This document shows, one piece after another, positions 23,418 to 34,251 of a stretch of DNA of 64,000 nucleotides; position 1 is the stretch's first letter; the number at the start of each line of letters is the position of its first letter. Under the pieces are notes generated by a model that worked only from the letters and a program-made list of their open reading frames with translations, had not been told where the DNA came from and searched no databases. The DNA comes from Haberlea rhodopensis (lineage: Eukaryota > Streptophyta > Magnoliopsida > Lamiales > Gesneriaceae): contig CAJQUN010000036.1 of NCBI GenBank assembly GCA_907163345.1, positions 1,612,001-1,676,000 of the forward strand, read 5' to 3'. A program made the position numbers and the translations under genes.

Positions 23418-25445
23418 TGTAAGGTCTCTCTACCTTAACAGTGTAATAAGAATATAAATAGGGCTAACATGCATTAAAGACAGTTTATGGTTCCGGTTGT
23501 AGCCTTGAGCTAACAGGATTACATGCCAAAAATAAAATTCCAAAAGCTAATTAATTACATTCCCAATAATGAATGTTGATACTATAGATTTACACTACTC
23601 CTAGAGTATAGACTATCCAAAATCCTGTATCCTAATTCCTTAATGCTCCTCGTAGCTCACTGCCTCAACCCGGCCCATAGCCCTCCAAGTCCAAAAGGTG
23701 TACCTACAGGAACAACTCACCATGAGCATATACATCACTATTCAACAAATCCAAGCACAATAACATAAATAATTGCATGAGATATGTATGTATGTATGCT
23801 CCCTGATTTACCACATTAGCACATTTTCATTGTTGTTCCTGTTTCATAAACTCATGCACAAAATCATTAGTTCACAATATAATGATCGATACCACGTTCC
23901 AGTTATAACCACAATATTCCACATTAATCACTAGAAATGTGATTGTTCCGGTCCTGTTACAACAGCGGAATTTTAGGACCCCTCGCTTCGACATATAGCG
24001 GCATCATATGATATCCCTCGCTTCGACAATGACAGCGGCATGTACATCGCTTCGACATGACAGCGACAAATATCATATTGCCATCACTTCATATGACAGC
24101 GGCAAGTACCTCCCTCGCTCGTATATAACAACTACCGGAACAATCAAGCATTTCCAACCACATATAAATAACCACAATACTTGAGTCCACAATCATAATG
24201 CATCACCATTATCTCAATGTATATCAACACATTTCGTAATCCACACATGTCCACGATATATATATATAGCCAAAAGCGTAAGAACACATTTTACCATCCG
24301 ATGCTCGTACGTCTCACTACGTACCTTAGTCCCAAAAGTGGAGAAGTTGAAGAACTTTATCTCCTTGAAGTTGTTGGTACCTGGGATGGTTCTACACAAC
24401 CATACAAATCAATATTAGAAGCCAATTATAGTCCAATATCCAAAAATCCCACAAAATATCCAAAAACACAATATTTTGCATCTCGCGATCGATCGCCGCA
24501 AGGGCCCGATCGATCGCGAGATCATTCTGCCCGATGCCAAAATTTTCATCCTTCGGCGATCGATCGCCACATTTGGCGCGATCGATCGCCAGCCTCACCG
24601 ATCGATCGCCAAAAGTGGCGATCGATCGCCGAATGCTTCTGGAGCCTACTGGTTGCGCGCGATCGATCGCCAAAAACGGGCGATCGATCACCGTTGTCTG
24701 TGTTGAGAGAACCACCATTTTTGCACCATAAATTCTTCACCAACCTCACCAACACTTATACCAACAAACCAAAAACATAAAAACACTTTAAACCTTCAAT
24801 ATACACCATTAACAACCAAAAATTCAACTCCCAACCAATACCAATAACAACCCAACACAAACCCATTTTAAAACTCAACATACCAAACCAAAAATCCAAA
24901 CTAAACACCATTAAAGTACCAAGGAGGTCTCCATACCTCTTGGGGACTCCAAATCTCACAAATAATCCTACAAATCAAGTTTTTGCAAGGATTTCTCCTC
25001 TCCTTGGAGCCAAAAATCGAAAATGGGAAGAGGTTTAGGGTTGGGAATGAAATTTGGGGATTTATTAGTGATGGGTAAAGTGAAGTAAAGTAGGGGGTAT
25101 AGTGGGGTTATAAGGGTTATAATTAAATTTGTACCCCATTAATTAACATGATGTATAAAATACCCCAACATGGTATTTTAAAAGCATTTTACAAAAATGC
25201 ACCAAACTCCCAATAAATTAATGCTTTCCAAAATAATTGCCAACCAATACAATTAATTCATGTTAACACCCAATTTCCCAACATACACAACATGCACCCT
25301 GAAATGCACCCGCGGGTCACGCCTACCATGTTACTAAGCATTTCAACAAGATAATTAATTCCAACACATAATTTAATTATCACCATAATTAATCACATAA
25401 ACATAATTAATGCCCAAATGCATATAATTATTTCGGGGTATCACA
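23418..25445 (-). mobile_element. Solo LTR D nested in element A
   Basis: 2028 bp, plus text TGTAAGGTCTCTC...GGGGTATCACA, flanked by ATGAA (23413-23417 and 25446-25450). On the minus strand it starts TGTGATACCCCGAAATAATT and is closely related to the solo LTR at 46510-48577. It contains a splice-donor-like GGGACTCC/CCAAGAG/GTATGG site (24937/24936), a palindrome cluster (24485-24691), the GTACGT dyad (24301-24327) and CGCTTCGACA/GACAGCGGCA repeats (23960-24130). The interval from donor to cluster is about 245 bp. No internal sequence, hence solo. Confidence 0.92.
24485..24691. repeat. Helically spaced GATCGATC palindrome cluster, solo LTR D
   Basis: Eight copies start at 24485, 24506, 24556, 24578, 24598, 24618, 24659 and 24680. 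Spacings are 21, 50, 22, 20, 20, 41 and 21 bp: the same 2-4-2 grouping as in element A. The 187-codon plus frame at 24217-24780 and several overlapping minus frames are by-products, because the palindrome has no stop in any frame. Confidence 0.9.
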
Positions 25446-26144
25446 ATGAATCTCCGGTGTGAGATTGTGGCACTTTGAGATTGGTAATCTCGATGGCACG
25501 ATGTATTCTGAGGAATAATCGTGAAGGTTGGTTGACTTCCCCTAAGGAGGGAGTGTCGTATTTTAAGCCAGGGTAATTCATTCTAAGTAATTTGATAACA
25601 TCCCTATGTTAGGATCGTCGAATCCTAGGGTAAGCGATGGATGACCATGTTGTGGATTTGTTAGGTGTCGCGGTTGACACGTGTGGCGGGAATACAATTA
25701 ATTATTCTTGCATGTCCTTTCGGGAATTTGAGACCTCGTAGAGTCTCGACGATGTGTTGGACCAAGATGTGATTTCTTGGAACTTATGGATGTAAACATC
25801 TTTAGAGATGTGTTTTGTGTTGATCGGTAGCGATGAGATGTCCGATCCGTGTTGCAAGGTGGTGCAACTGCTCCTTTGATGGAGGTGGAATTGTAGAACG
25901 GGAACCGGATTTGGTATAAGTACACTGTAGTGTACTGGTGGTTTCCTTGGTAACGATGTATGGTTAACATCAAGCCTAAATCGTAGTGATATCATCGAGG
26001 CGATACCTATTTTGGAATTGTGAATGATTCGTTTGGTTTGCAGTTATGGTTGGCTGACTGCTTTTCAGACGGTTAGCACCGGGAAATGCTGACGTCTTTT
26101 TTTGAGTTTGTGATGGGCTGGGAGGTTCACTCCATTCCAGATTT
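25446..26144 (+). other. Internal DNA of element A after solo LTR D
   Basis: Non-coding continuation of A. It ends at CTCCATTCCAGATTT, which in element B is followed by about 150 bp of internal DNA and the PPT. Here it is joined directly to mid-LTR sequence at 26145. Confidence 0.7.
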
Positions 26145-26596
26145 TGGTTGATTGAGTACGTAGCTCCAGAGCTGGGGTCGAGCGGTGCATGAGAGGTGCT
26201 TCCAGGATCGAAGTACCAATAACCGCGTTCGGTAGAGTATCTTATTAATTAGATACATGTTTATTCATTGGGTGCTCTCAAGTGAGTACGTTTTTACGGG
26301 TATATGGAATGTATAAATGAGCTATGGCTTTTCTCTCTTCGTTATCATTTGCATGCAATTAAATGCGGAATTGCTAAATGAACTGAGAGCATGTTAGTGT
26401 ATTATGAGGGTGCATGCTATGTAAGTGATCTTGGTTGGGGAATTTGAATATTATGTGGATCAAATGCAAGAAATTTTCTGGATAGTATATGATGTTATAC
26501 TTGCATATGGCTTTTTCCCCATGATAGTATGATTGTATGCACTAATGGTATGGATTAATACACTAATAACGGGTTAAGGGCACGGGTGTCCTTACA
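26145..26596 (+). repeat. Truncated 3' LTR of element A (last 452 bp)
   Basis: Aligns without gaps to 19776-20227, with about 17-18 substitutions. The first 2091 bp of the LTR, the PPT and the end of the internal region are gone. The outer end (CCTTACA) and target duplication are intact, so the deletion happened after insertion. Confidence 0.9.
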
Positions 26597-28558
26597 CATA
26601 TCGTGTAATCCAAGACATTCATCATATCATATAGTCACATAAGAAATCATATAATGGCAATTAATTCATATAAATCAAGTAATGGCATAAAAGGTCATGC
26701 AATAATATCATTGCACGCCTTTGCCAAACGTCATGATACAACTCATTTCAACGTACCTCAAAGCGTTGGCTAATTACCAAGTCATCATCGACTCGATTTC
26801 AGGATTAATAAACCTGGCCATAACAGTTCCAAATACAACATAATGTCACGTACTAGCCTTAAACGTATCAAAATAAAACTCAAACTTATATCCAAAATCA
26901 ATTCGCTAAATTTCAACCTACGCAACCGTAGAGATCGGCTCATAACTTGTCCGATACTTAATAAAATCACATGGGTTTGATTTAGTTTAAAAGCTAACTC
27001 TGAAATGAACATTTCATCTGTTCAACTCATCTTCAAATTCGTTCATTTAACCTAGGTAAAATGACCAAGAACAATCTGCTGGAAAGACAGGACAACTCAC
27101 CAAATTCCAGCCTGACCCATTTTTGTATAAAAATCATAATAAATTCATATGACGTCCAAATGACTTGGGGCCAGTGGAAAAATCACAAAACCTCAAAGTA
27201 CTAGAGTTTATCTTCAAGTCCAGGAGCTAGTTCACTCATCTTGAGGCACATGCAAAGCAAACTATGCCAGTTTTAAAAATACTCATATTATGTTTTGACA
27301 GAGTGAGCGGTTCTAGGGAAAAGTGTATATCTTACACAAGTAAACTCCAAATCATGTGAGGCTAGTTTCTAATGCAAGATAACTCAAAATTATACAATTC
27401 ATATCTTGTGATCTTTAAGCTAATTAGTTCATCTTGATGTACATTATTTGAAGCACGTACAAGCCTAAAAACTCGTATGTAATCCTTTTCCAGATTGAGC
27501 ACTATGTGGTCAAATTAGCATAACTTATGCATATGAACTCCTAATTGCATGAGGCCAATTCCAAATACAAGCTAACACCGAATAATACAACTCTTATTAG
27601 AGCCTAAAACTTCAAATACGTATCCATTTATTCCCAGAAAATCAAAGAACACAATGCATGAAACTCGCATGCAGTGAATTTCCAGATTTGACACATGTTG
27701 GTATAATGAGTATAACGTTTTCACCGTAAATCCAAATTAGCTGGTTTTTGTGGCCAATTAAAGCTAACACAAAATACTACAACTTTCATAGAGGACACAT
27801 CTTCAAATTCGAAACATAAAGATCCCAAAAATTCGAACATCGGCATCCATATTTACTGATTCCAAACAGAAAGAATTTGACAGCAACTTTTTCATCTAAT
27901 ACAACAACATTTCCATCTAATTGCACAATAATTCGACCATTTCAGTTTATAATCTCAAAATATACATATATACCTTCAATTGGTCGATATTTGAAGCTAC
28001 AACACCAACCAAAAACATCCGGCGCTGCGAAATACGGCATACCGCTGCTGTTTTGCTCAAACTTGAGTATCTTGCCTCTTTTCTTGTTTCTTCTTGCTGA
28101 TTTCGGTTTTCATCATCTTGCTCCTTAAAAATCCTTATTTGCATGTACTATTTGATGATGTTTGATAATATTTGAAGGCTGGTTCTAGCAGGAATCGTGA
28201 AGAAGATGAGAGGAAAAGAAAGTGAAGGAGTGTGGGCAAGCTTCGATAGTTCCTAGGCTACCAAAGCTGATTTTGTTGCTTGTGCGTGAGTTTATACATA
28301 TATATATGATATTAATTGGTCCACACATGACTCGTGCCCGAAGTACTCTATGTTTTTGTCATTCGGGTTTTTCTCAAAATTCCACTAACTTGTCTAATTT
28401 CTTCAATTCCAATTTTTCTAGTTGTTGAATATTTTAACTTGATATTTCAGTTGCCAATTAAATTATCCAGATTCTTAATTTATTAATTATATGAGTTTGT
28501 ATAATCATCGTTTATCCGGATTAATCATAATTAATTAGCAACGGCGCCTTACAGATAC

Positions 28559-29300
28559 AATCGGTATAGTAGTGTTACCACACTAACTATATCCCACGAC
28601 TCCGGTTACGTTCGCCATTGCATCCTCAATGCAAGAATTCTCCATTAGAGGTAACAATAACCAGTTAACCCTCTCGTTGGTACTCCCGACCAAGCCGAGC
28701 TGAAAGCTCCCTTGAGGTATCTCTCACTCAACTCAAAGGCAATATAATGACTACACGAGTCCACTATAACCTCTTATCGTATCATCATACGATTCACTAC
28801 ACCCGGTTCCGATAAGCAGTATAGTGGCTACAACAAGCTCACTATATCACTGCAACAATAAATCAATATGCCTGGCTAGCAACTCGCAGCCTCCTAAGGT
28901 TTACATAAAACCTGTCAACGTATCATACGTTCAATCCTGGTATACAAGACCACACCACCAATTGGAGTAGTGGATCATCATCCAACATTTTCTAATACCG
29001 ATACACCAGGGACATCTTAATGTCCTCACTCGATCACAAATCAATCCTAACCCGTTAGGATTTATTTCACATTCTCATGTGTATGGGCGACCAAGTCCAC
29101 CCTACACCACATCGACATATGTATGCATTTCCCTCGATAACTACATACACTACAAATCGCTTGGTCGTTGCCAACTCAACGAGTATACCCAAAGATACCA
29201 CTACTCGTAACACGTTTACCACCATACGTGCTGCAGTACACTTACCTGTACGACACAACCATTTATTCATTGAGCAAACCAGCTCGGCATAATGGTTCCC
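28559..29300 (-). other. Internal DNA of element B, continued
   Basis: Non-coding. It matches the reverse complement of A from about 22700 back to 21900 (for example ACCACTAC.../GTTACACCCACC-like and TGGTTCCC...CTCGGCATAATGG blocks). It resumes exactly where 16769 stopped. Confidence 0.75.
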
Positions 29301-29640
29301 TGTCAACCTGTGACGCCTACATGTCAACACATGGCATGCACAATGTCCTCGTCAACTCGTGACAGTACATGTCAACACATGACATTCACAATTCCTCGTC
29401 AACTCGTGACGGTATATGTCAACACGTGACATCCACATTTCCTCGTCAACTCGTGGCGGCATATGTCAACACATGACATCCACAATTCCTCGTCAACTCA
29501 TGGTGGTATATGTCAACACATGACATCCATGATTTCTCGTCCACTCGTGACGCTATATGTCAACACATGACATCCACGATTCCTCGTCAACTCGTGATGA
29601 TATATGTCTACACACGACATCCACATTTATTGCTAACTCA
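29300..29640. repeat. 47-bp tandem array with GTCAACACGTGAC palindromes
   Basis: CTCGTCAACTCGTGACGG-type text recurs at 29348, 29395, 29442, 29489, 29536 and 29583, exactly 47 bp apart. Each unit carries CTCGTCAACTCGTGACG and ATGTCAACACATGACAT, both near-palindromic. Element A has only about two diverged units at 21770-21870, so the array expanded in B. GCGGTATA/CGCTACGTATACAGCGG text follows to 29805. Confidence 0.9.
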
Positions 29641-29805
29641 ATGGCAATATAAAATTACTCATCACTAATATAATAGCGGCACATCTATATTCATCTCCCA
29701 ACGGCGGTATACAATCCATACTCATCGCTCGATGGTGGTATAATCCCTCGCTATGTATACAGCGGCATCACATCATCGCTACGTATACAGCGGTATAATC
29801 CAACT

Positions 29806-30716
29806 CCCACTATTTAGTTAAAATCATCAACCCTCAAAACTATTAGTGGGCCAAGATCCATATTTCACCTAACCTTGAGTTAGCTTTGGCTAATCATCCA
29901 AGAATCGGTTATTTAGGTAGACACCACTTTGTCAATTAAATCACATGTAACTCTTGGATGGTTGGACGAACAACACTTTGTTCTAATTCATCTAGTGGAT
30001 TATTACCCAACCCCATGCCTCTAGGTTCCCAATCCTATTGAGATAACGCTAGTTAAGTCGAACCCAATTTAAAGTCACACGGATATCATTTTTATCCTAT
30101 CGCGCCTTACTTCACGGTACTTTATTTTGGCAAACCTACACATGTTCAATCGAAGTCTTGACGAGTATTTTTAATTGGAAGACATCTAACTTGACTTAAT
30201 ATTATTAGAGAGATTTAAAGATCTCACGATTTTATTAATATTGATAATGAAAATATGTCATGTACATATACATATATACATATATACATATGTCATCCAT
30301 CATTATTAAATATCAAATGATAAACATGCATCACATACATCAACATAAAATAAATGTGACATGGTTATAGCCCGAATTACTGATTTTCTCAAGCCAATGA
30401 GAAAACATAAAGGATCAACCTGAAGGTAACTTCTCCAAGCACCTCTTCGGTCTAATTGTGAATGGCCTCCTCGTCTCTGCACCATGGTCCAACTTCATTG
30501 ATCTCCATCAACAAAAGCTAAAACTATACTATATAACAATTACATGATATAGAGAAGACCTCGAGTTACATTCGAGGGGAGCATGCTCAAACATTCATTC
30601 AAAAAAAATTCAATCTAATAGGTCATAGGGCTATAACCATGCACCATGCTCAAACAACACATAAAACATGCTATGACATAACAATTAATGAATTAAATTC
30701 TAAACACTTTAAAATT
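29806..30716 (-). mobile_element. Copia leader fragment
   Basis: Diverged copy of 10226-11170 in the same orientation (ACTCCCACTATTT..., AGTGGGCCAAGATCCATATT, GGGCTATAACCATGCACC). It is inserted at the broken end of element B. No gag follows it. A different copy from the intact element, given the many substitutions and small indels. Confidence 0.85.
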
Positions 30717-31498
30717 TAAATGATTGAACTATACGAGTATGACTTATTCCATGACCCTTGTTTAATCTAAACACATAGGACAAAGTGATTAAGTTACATG
30801 GTGAATATTATCACAGTCCATAGCTAACGTCGAGTCAATGAAATTCTTGTAACTTGGGTAGCCTTGATGTGTTGCTAGATACCGCTCATTGCTTGTGACA
30901 TAAAATAAGATTTTATGTCACTGCCATTGTTACAAGATCCTAACGCGTCACACAAAAGATTAAATCGATAATGGAATATATAATTCATTGGATGACTTAA
31001 CTTGATTAGGAAGAGTCCTAATCATATAATAAGATATATATATATATATAAATTTGAAATATATAAATATACGGATATAAAGTGGGATGGACCAAGGTGT
31101 TTTTCGAGAACCCTATTCTGATATATGTTAGCCGCCTCATTTTCCGAATATATATATATATATAGCATTAGGGTTATGTAATGATCAGACGTTAATCAGA
31201 TTAACATAAGGTTCTAAACCTAACACAGAGCCATCACCTTCGTCCCTTTCTTTTGGTTGAATTATCAAGTCTAGCAACTTGATAACTTCAACACCCTTAT
31301 CGATTTGATCGTGTGGATACCGTAGAGGCAAAGCTGTGAAGTTTTCCTCGACTCGTGGACATTAATCTTTGACTATTCTGCATTAAACACGCTACAAATG
31401 TATAACTCTCAACACCCAATATGATTACTTCGTATAGGTCCTCGGTGGGAATCCGATTTTTTTTATTCCCCTAGTTCAATGCTCGTCGGATTCCTTAC
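30717..31498 (+). repeat. Inverted copia LTR fragment
   Basis: Matches the reverse complement of the middle and end of 4700-6204 (ATACGAGTATGAC..., CTTGATGTGTTGCTAGA, ending GGATTCCTTACA). It lies head-on to the leader fragment at 29806-30716, so the two pieces of one family meet at about 30717 in opposite orientation: a rearrangement, not a simple insertion. Confidence 0.8.
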
Positions 31499-31849
31499 AC
31501 AATCCTAATCATGTGATTAATGATCACACAATGATAATTATAGCGTAAACAACGGAAGATTTATTTAATATTTATTAACATGTAGCCCTGAAAATTTCGG
31601 CATGACCTCATCGTATGAGGAACATACCACCAATAACAATAGGCATATACTGAAAATATATGTAGATACCATCAGTTCATATCCAGCATATACAAATCAA
31701 ATTACTAAACACATACAGACTAGCTGAGATAAACTCAATATACATAAACTCCTCACACGCTCCAGGGATAACCCTTGGTAGACATATACATATAATACTG
31801 AGATAAACAGGAGAATAAACCTCTCAAGTATAACTTCTATCGGACATGC
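31499..31849. other. Unassigned repeat-like DNA
   Basis: Includes CCCTGAAAATTTCGGCATGACCTC, a phrase seen in other plant gypsy LTRs, but I cannot define ends. No gene seen. Confidence 0.3.
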
Positions 31850-33652
31850 TGTAAGACCCCGACCCATTATTATGGCATTTAGGCATTAATGACATCACAT
31901 TAGTGATATAACCTCTTACAATTTTCTCAACTACAACATAAAGAGTTACCCACACACCAAATGCACAATAACAAAATATGCACATGGTATATTAATTTCG
32001 ACTAACTCTAAGTCTCCAACTTTTACCAACATATTCCATTTTCGCACATAGATTTTATAAATATTCCGGCAGAGTCTCCCCGTAAATTGAACATTCCGGG
32101 GAAAGATAACTCATCAACTAAGTACTCAAATCATAAATCAACTTCTCCTCAAATTAAAATACATATATCATACTTGAATAGAAGAAGAACCACAAAATAT
32201 GCGTACAGACCATATACAGGCATCAAGGTGCTCACGGGCGAACCCTAAATAATGATGTAAGGACCACGTGCCCTTAACCCGTAATTAGTGCATTAATCAC
32301 ATAATCATGTACATGTAACCATCTATGTTGGGAAATGACCATATGCTAACTTAACATAATATACCAATAATAAAGTTTCTCCGTTTATTTCATTCCATGT
32401 CATTTCCAGTTTTTCCAACTAAATCATTTAACATATCATGTACACTGGAAATACACTAATTACATTCTCAATTCATCTAGCAATTCACAATTAATTGCAT
32501 ACCACAAATAAATGAAAAGAGAAAGACATTTGCCTTTTATACAATCCATGTACACATATACACTGCTCACAAGCGAGCACCAAATAAACGTATGTGTACG
32601 TAATGTATAAAATACCATACTCCCAGCTCTGGTACCTCGATCCTGGAAGTGCCTCCAATCCACAGCTCGAGTTCAACTCCAAATCCGACCACGACCTTGT
32701 TCACCTGTCCCAACAGAGACAGCCTCCACACGGGGTGAGCATACCAATACCACCAAACCAATATTACCATAACATAATTCATAATTTATAAAAATGTAAA
32801 TGCCATGAAATATAAAAGATACTCCCTGGATGGCATCATCCTCATACGGGAAACCCCTGTACAGTCCCTGTTCTCAAAATAACCAAAAGCATCAAATCCC
32901 TAATAGCCAGTTAATCATTACATTGATTAACTAATCCTTTCCAAATTCCAATATCGATAACACTATTTCATTATCCAGTCATTACAGATATTCTAGATAT
33001 CTAACCAATGGTTCCATTTCCTCGCTTGCTCGATAGCGGCGGCATTCTTAACTGATGTTCGCTCCATAGCGACAATACCCAAAAATATCGCTCGCTCCAT
33101 AGCGGCACCATACAATTCATATTATCGACCCATTTTATGTAACTGTATTCCATTTCCTTTATCCTCCCATTCAACACAATTATATTATATCATGCACCAC
33201 AATTGCAATAATATATTAAAGATATGCTCGTACGTCATACGTATCTTATGATTCCGTAGTTTGAGTCCAACCTTGCCTGAGTCCCACGACCCGATGAGTT
33301 AAGTGCTAACATGCAAATAACTCCCAATTAAACATAGGCATGCAATCCACGTGCCCAAGCACGTTCATAACCCCCAAACATATCGTCAATCCATGACGAT
33401 TACCAAAATAAAAGCCCCCCCGGCTAAGCATGCATAATACCCAAAATATTCTATTTTTCATGTTTAAAAGATAACCAAAAACCCAACCGAGAATTCCGTT
33501 TTATTAAATTTTGGCTCCAATCAATCCATTTTAATGGTATAGCATTCCCATTTGAGTGCAGACATTGCCCCGGAAATGGGCTACTCAAACCTCGATTCCA
33601 AAACCCAACATTTTTCCAAAATTTCCCAAAAAAAAAACATTTCCTACGGGCG

Positions 33653-33840
33653 ACCATCGATCGCCGCTTTTAACACGATCGATCGCCCCTGACCAGTGGG
33701 CAAAATCGCTTACACGCGATCGATCGCCAACCCTCGCGATCGATCGCCTAGACCACGTGATCGATCGCCTGCACTGTTCATCGTCACCAATTTAACAGCT
33801 GCTCATCGTGATCGATCGCCCCACCTCGGTGATCGATCGC
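33653..33840. repeat. Helically spaced GATCGATC palindrome cluster, solo LTR 32256-34573
   Basis: Seven copies start at 33653, 33675, 33716, 33736, 33757, 33808 and 33829. Spacings are 22, 41, 20, 21, 51 and 21 bp. In element sense the pattern equals that of A with one of the central four copies missing (2-3-2). Three copies carry GTGATCGATCGC. Confidence 0.9.
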
Positions 33841-34232
33841 CACCTGCGATTTTTCTAAAATTCGAGCTTCCATGGTGTTTTTCACACCCAAACTCAAAAC
33901 CAACACCCCATCCACCTTCAACACCTCAAATACACCCTTAAAACTCAATAAAAACTCCAACAACAAACTTTAAGATTTTTACCCAAAATCCACAAATCCA
34001 AATCTAACATTAATACTCAACCAAAAACAACAATACTACTACCAAATCGAAGACAATGACAAGGGGAAGACTAGTACCTGATTATCTTTGAGAAAACCGG
34101 CTTCCGAGCCAAGCTACCATCGATTTTTCCCATCAAGGGAGAAGATGGGAAATGGGGGGGAGAAGGGTTAGGGGTAGAGAGAGAGAAGAGAGGGAAGGGT
34201 TCCTGTGCCAAATGACGGAATACCGAGTCCAC

Positions 34233-34251
34233 TTGGTATATATAGTACCAA
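34233..34251 (-). promoter_or_regulatory. LTR TATA box inside an inverted repeat (solo LTR)
   Basis: TTGGTATATATAGTACCAA, identical in its arms to the boxes of elements A and B. It is followed on the minus strand by GTGGACTCGGTATTCCG and a CT-rich tract. Confidence 0.7.

Larger units (their letters stand above)
17685..26596 (+). mobile_element. Element A: 8.9-kb non-coding gypsy-like retrotransposon with truncated 3' LTR
   Basis: Plus strand, inserted in solo LTR C with target duplication CATAT (17680-17684 and 26597-26601). It has a 2543-bp 5' LTR, an exact tRNA-iMet PBS, about 3.9 kb of internal DNA without gag or pol, and a 3' LTR reduced to its last 452 bp. A solo LTR (D) interrupts it. 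The last 452 bp differ between the two LTRs at about 17-18 sites, about 4%. The family resembles large retrotransposon derivatives that depend on another element's proteins. Element E, with the same PBS and a related LTR module, is a candidate relative of the helper. Confidence 0.88.
16770..28553 (-). mobile_element. Solo LTR C, itself split by element A
   Basis: Plus text starts TGTGAGGACCCGATCC and ends GGCGCCTTACA, flanked by target duplication GATAC (16765-16769 and 28554-28558). Without the nested element it is about 2.87 kb (16770-17684 plus 26602-28553). No internal region accompanies it, so it is a solo LTR left by unequal recombination. The minus orientation is suggested by a TATATATAT box at about 28292-28305 followed, on the minus strand, by a pyrimidine-rich leader. 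Between about 27060 and 27870 there are degenerate repeats of roughly 130-200 bp (CCAGATT..., GCTAACACCGAATA...ACAACTC). Confidence 0.85.
13798..29805 (-). mobile_element. Element B: non-coding gypsy-like retrotransposon, split by nested insertions
   Basis: Minus-strand element of the same family as A. Its 3' LTR is 13798-15975, followed by internal DNA 15976-16769 and, after the insertion of C, 28554-29805. The join is exact: AAGAGATAC at 16769 continues as AATCGGTATAGTAG from 28559, matching the reverse complement of the uninterrupted internal text of A near 22700-22740. No gag or pol is visible, as in a large retrotransposon derivative. The 5' LTR and PBS are missing: the element is cut at about 29805 by rearranged copia DNA. 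The left target duplication cannot be paired. Confidence 0.8.

Noticed and set aside
24217..24780. 187-codon plus frame and several overlapping minus frames rich in DRSP/IDR/SIA
   Set aside because: The palindrome GCGATCGATCGC has no stop codon in any frame, and 21-bp spacing preserves frame. The same false frames appear in every LTR with the cluster (15010, 18249, 33556, 47161), on both strands. No protein is implied.
29293..29640. CRISPR-like regular 47-bp spacing
   Set aside because: Units are tandem copies without unique spacers, in plant transposon DNA.
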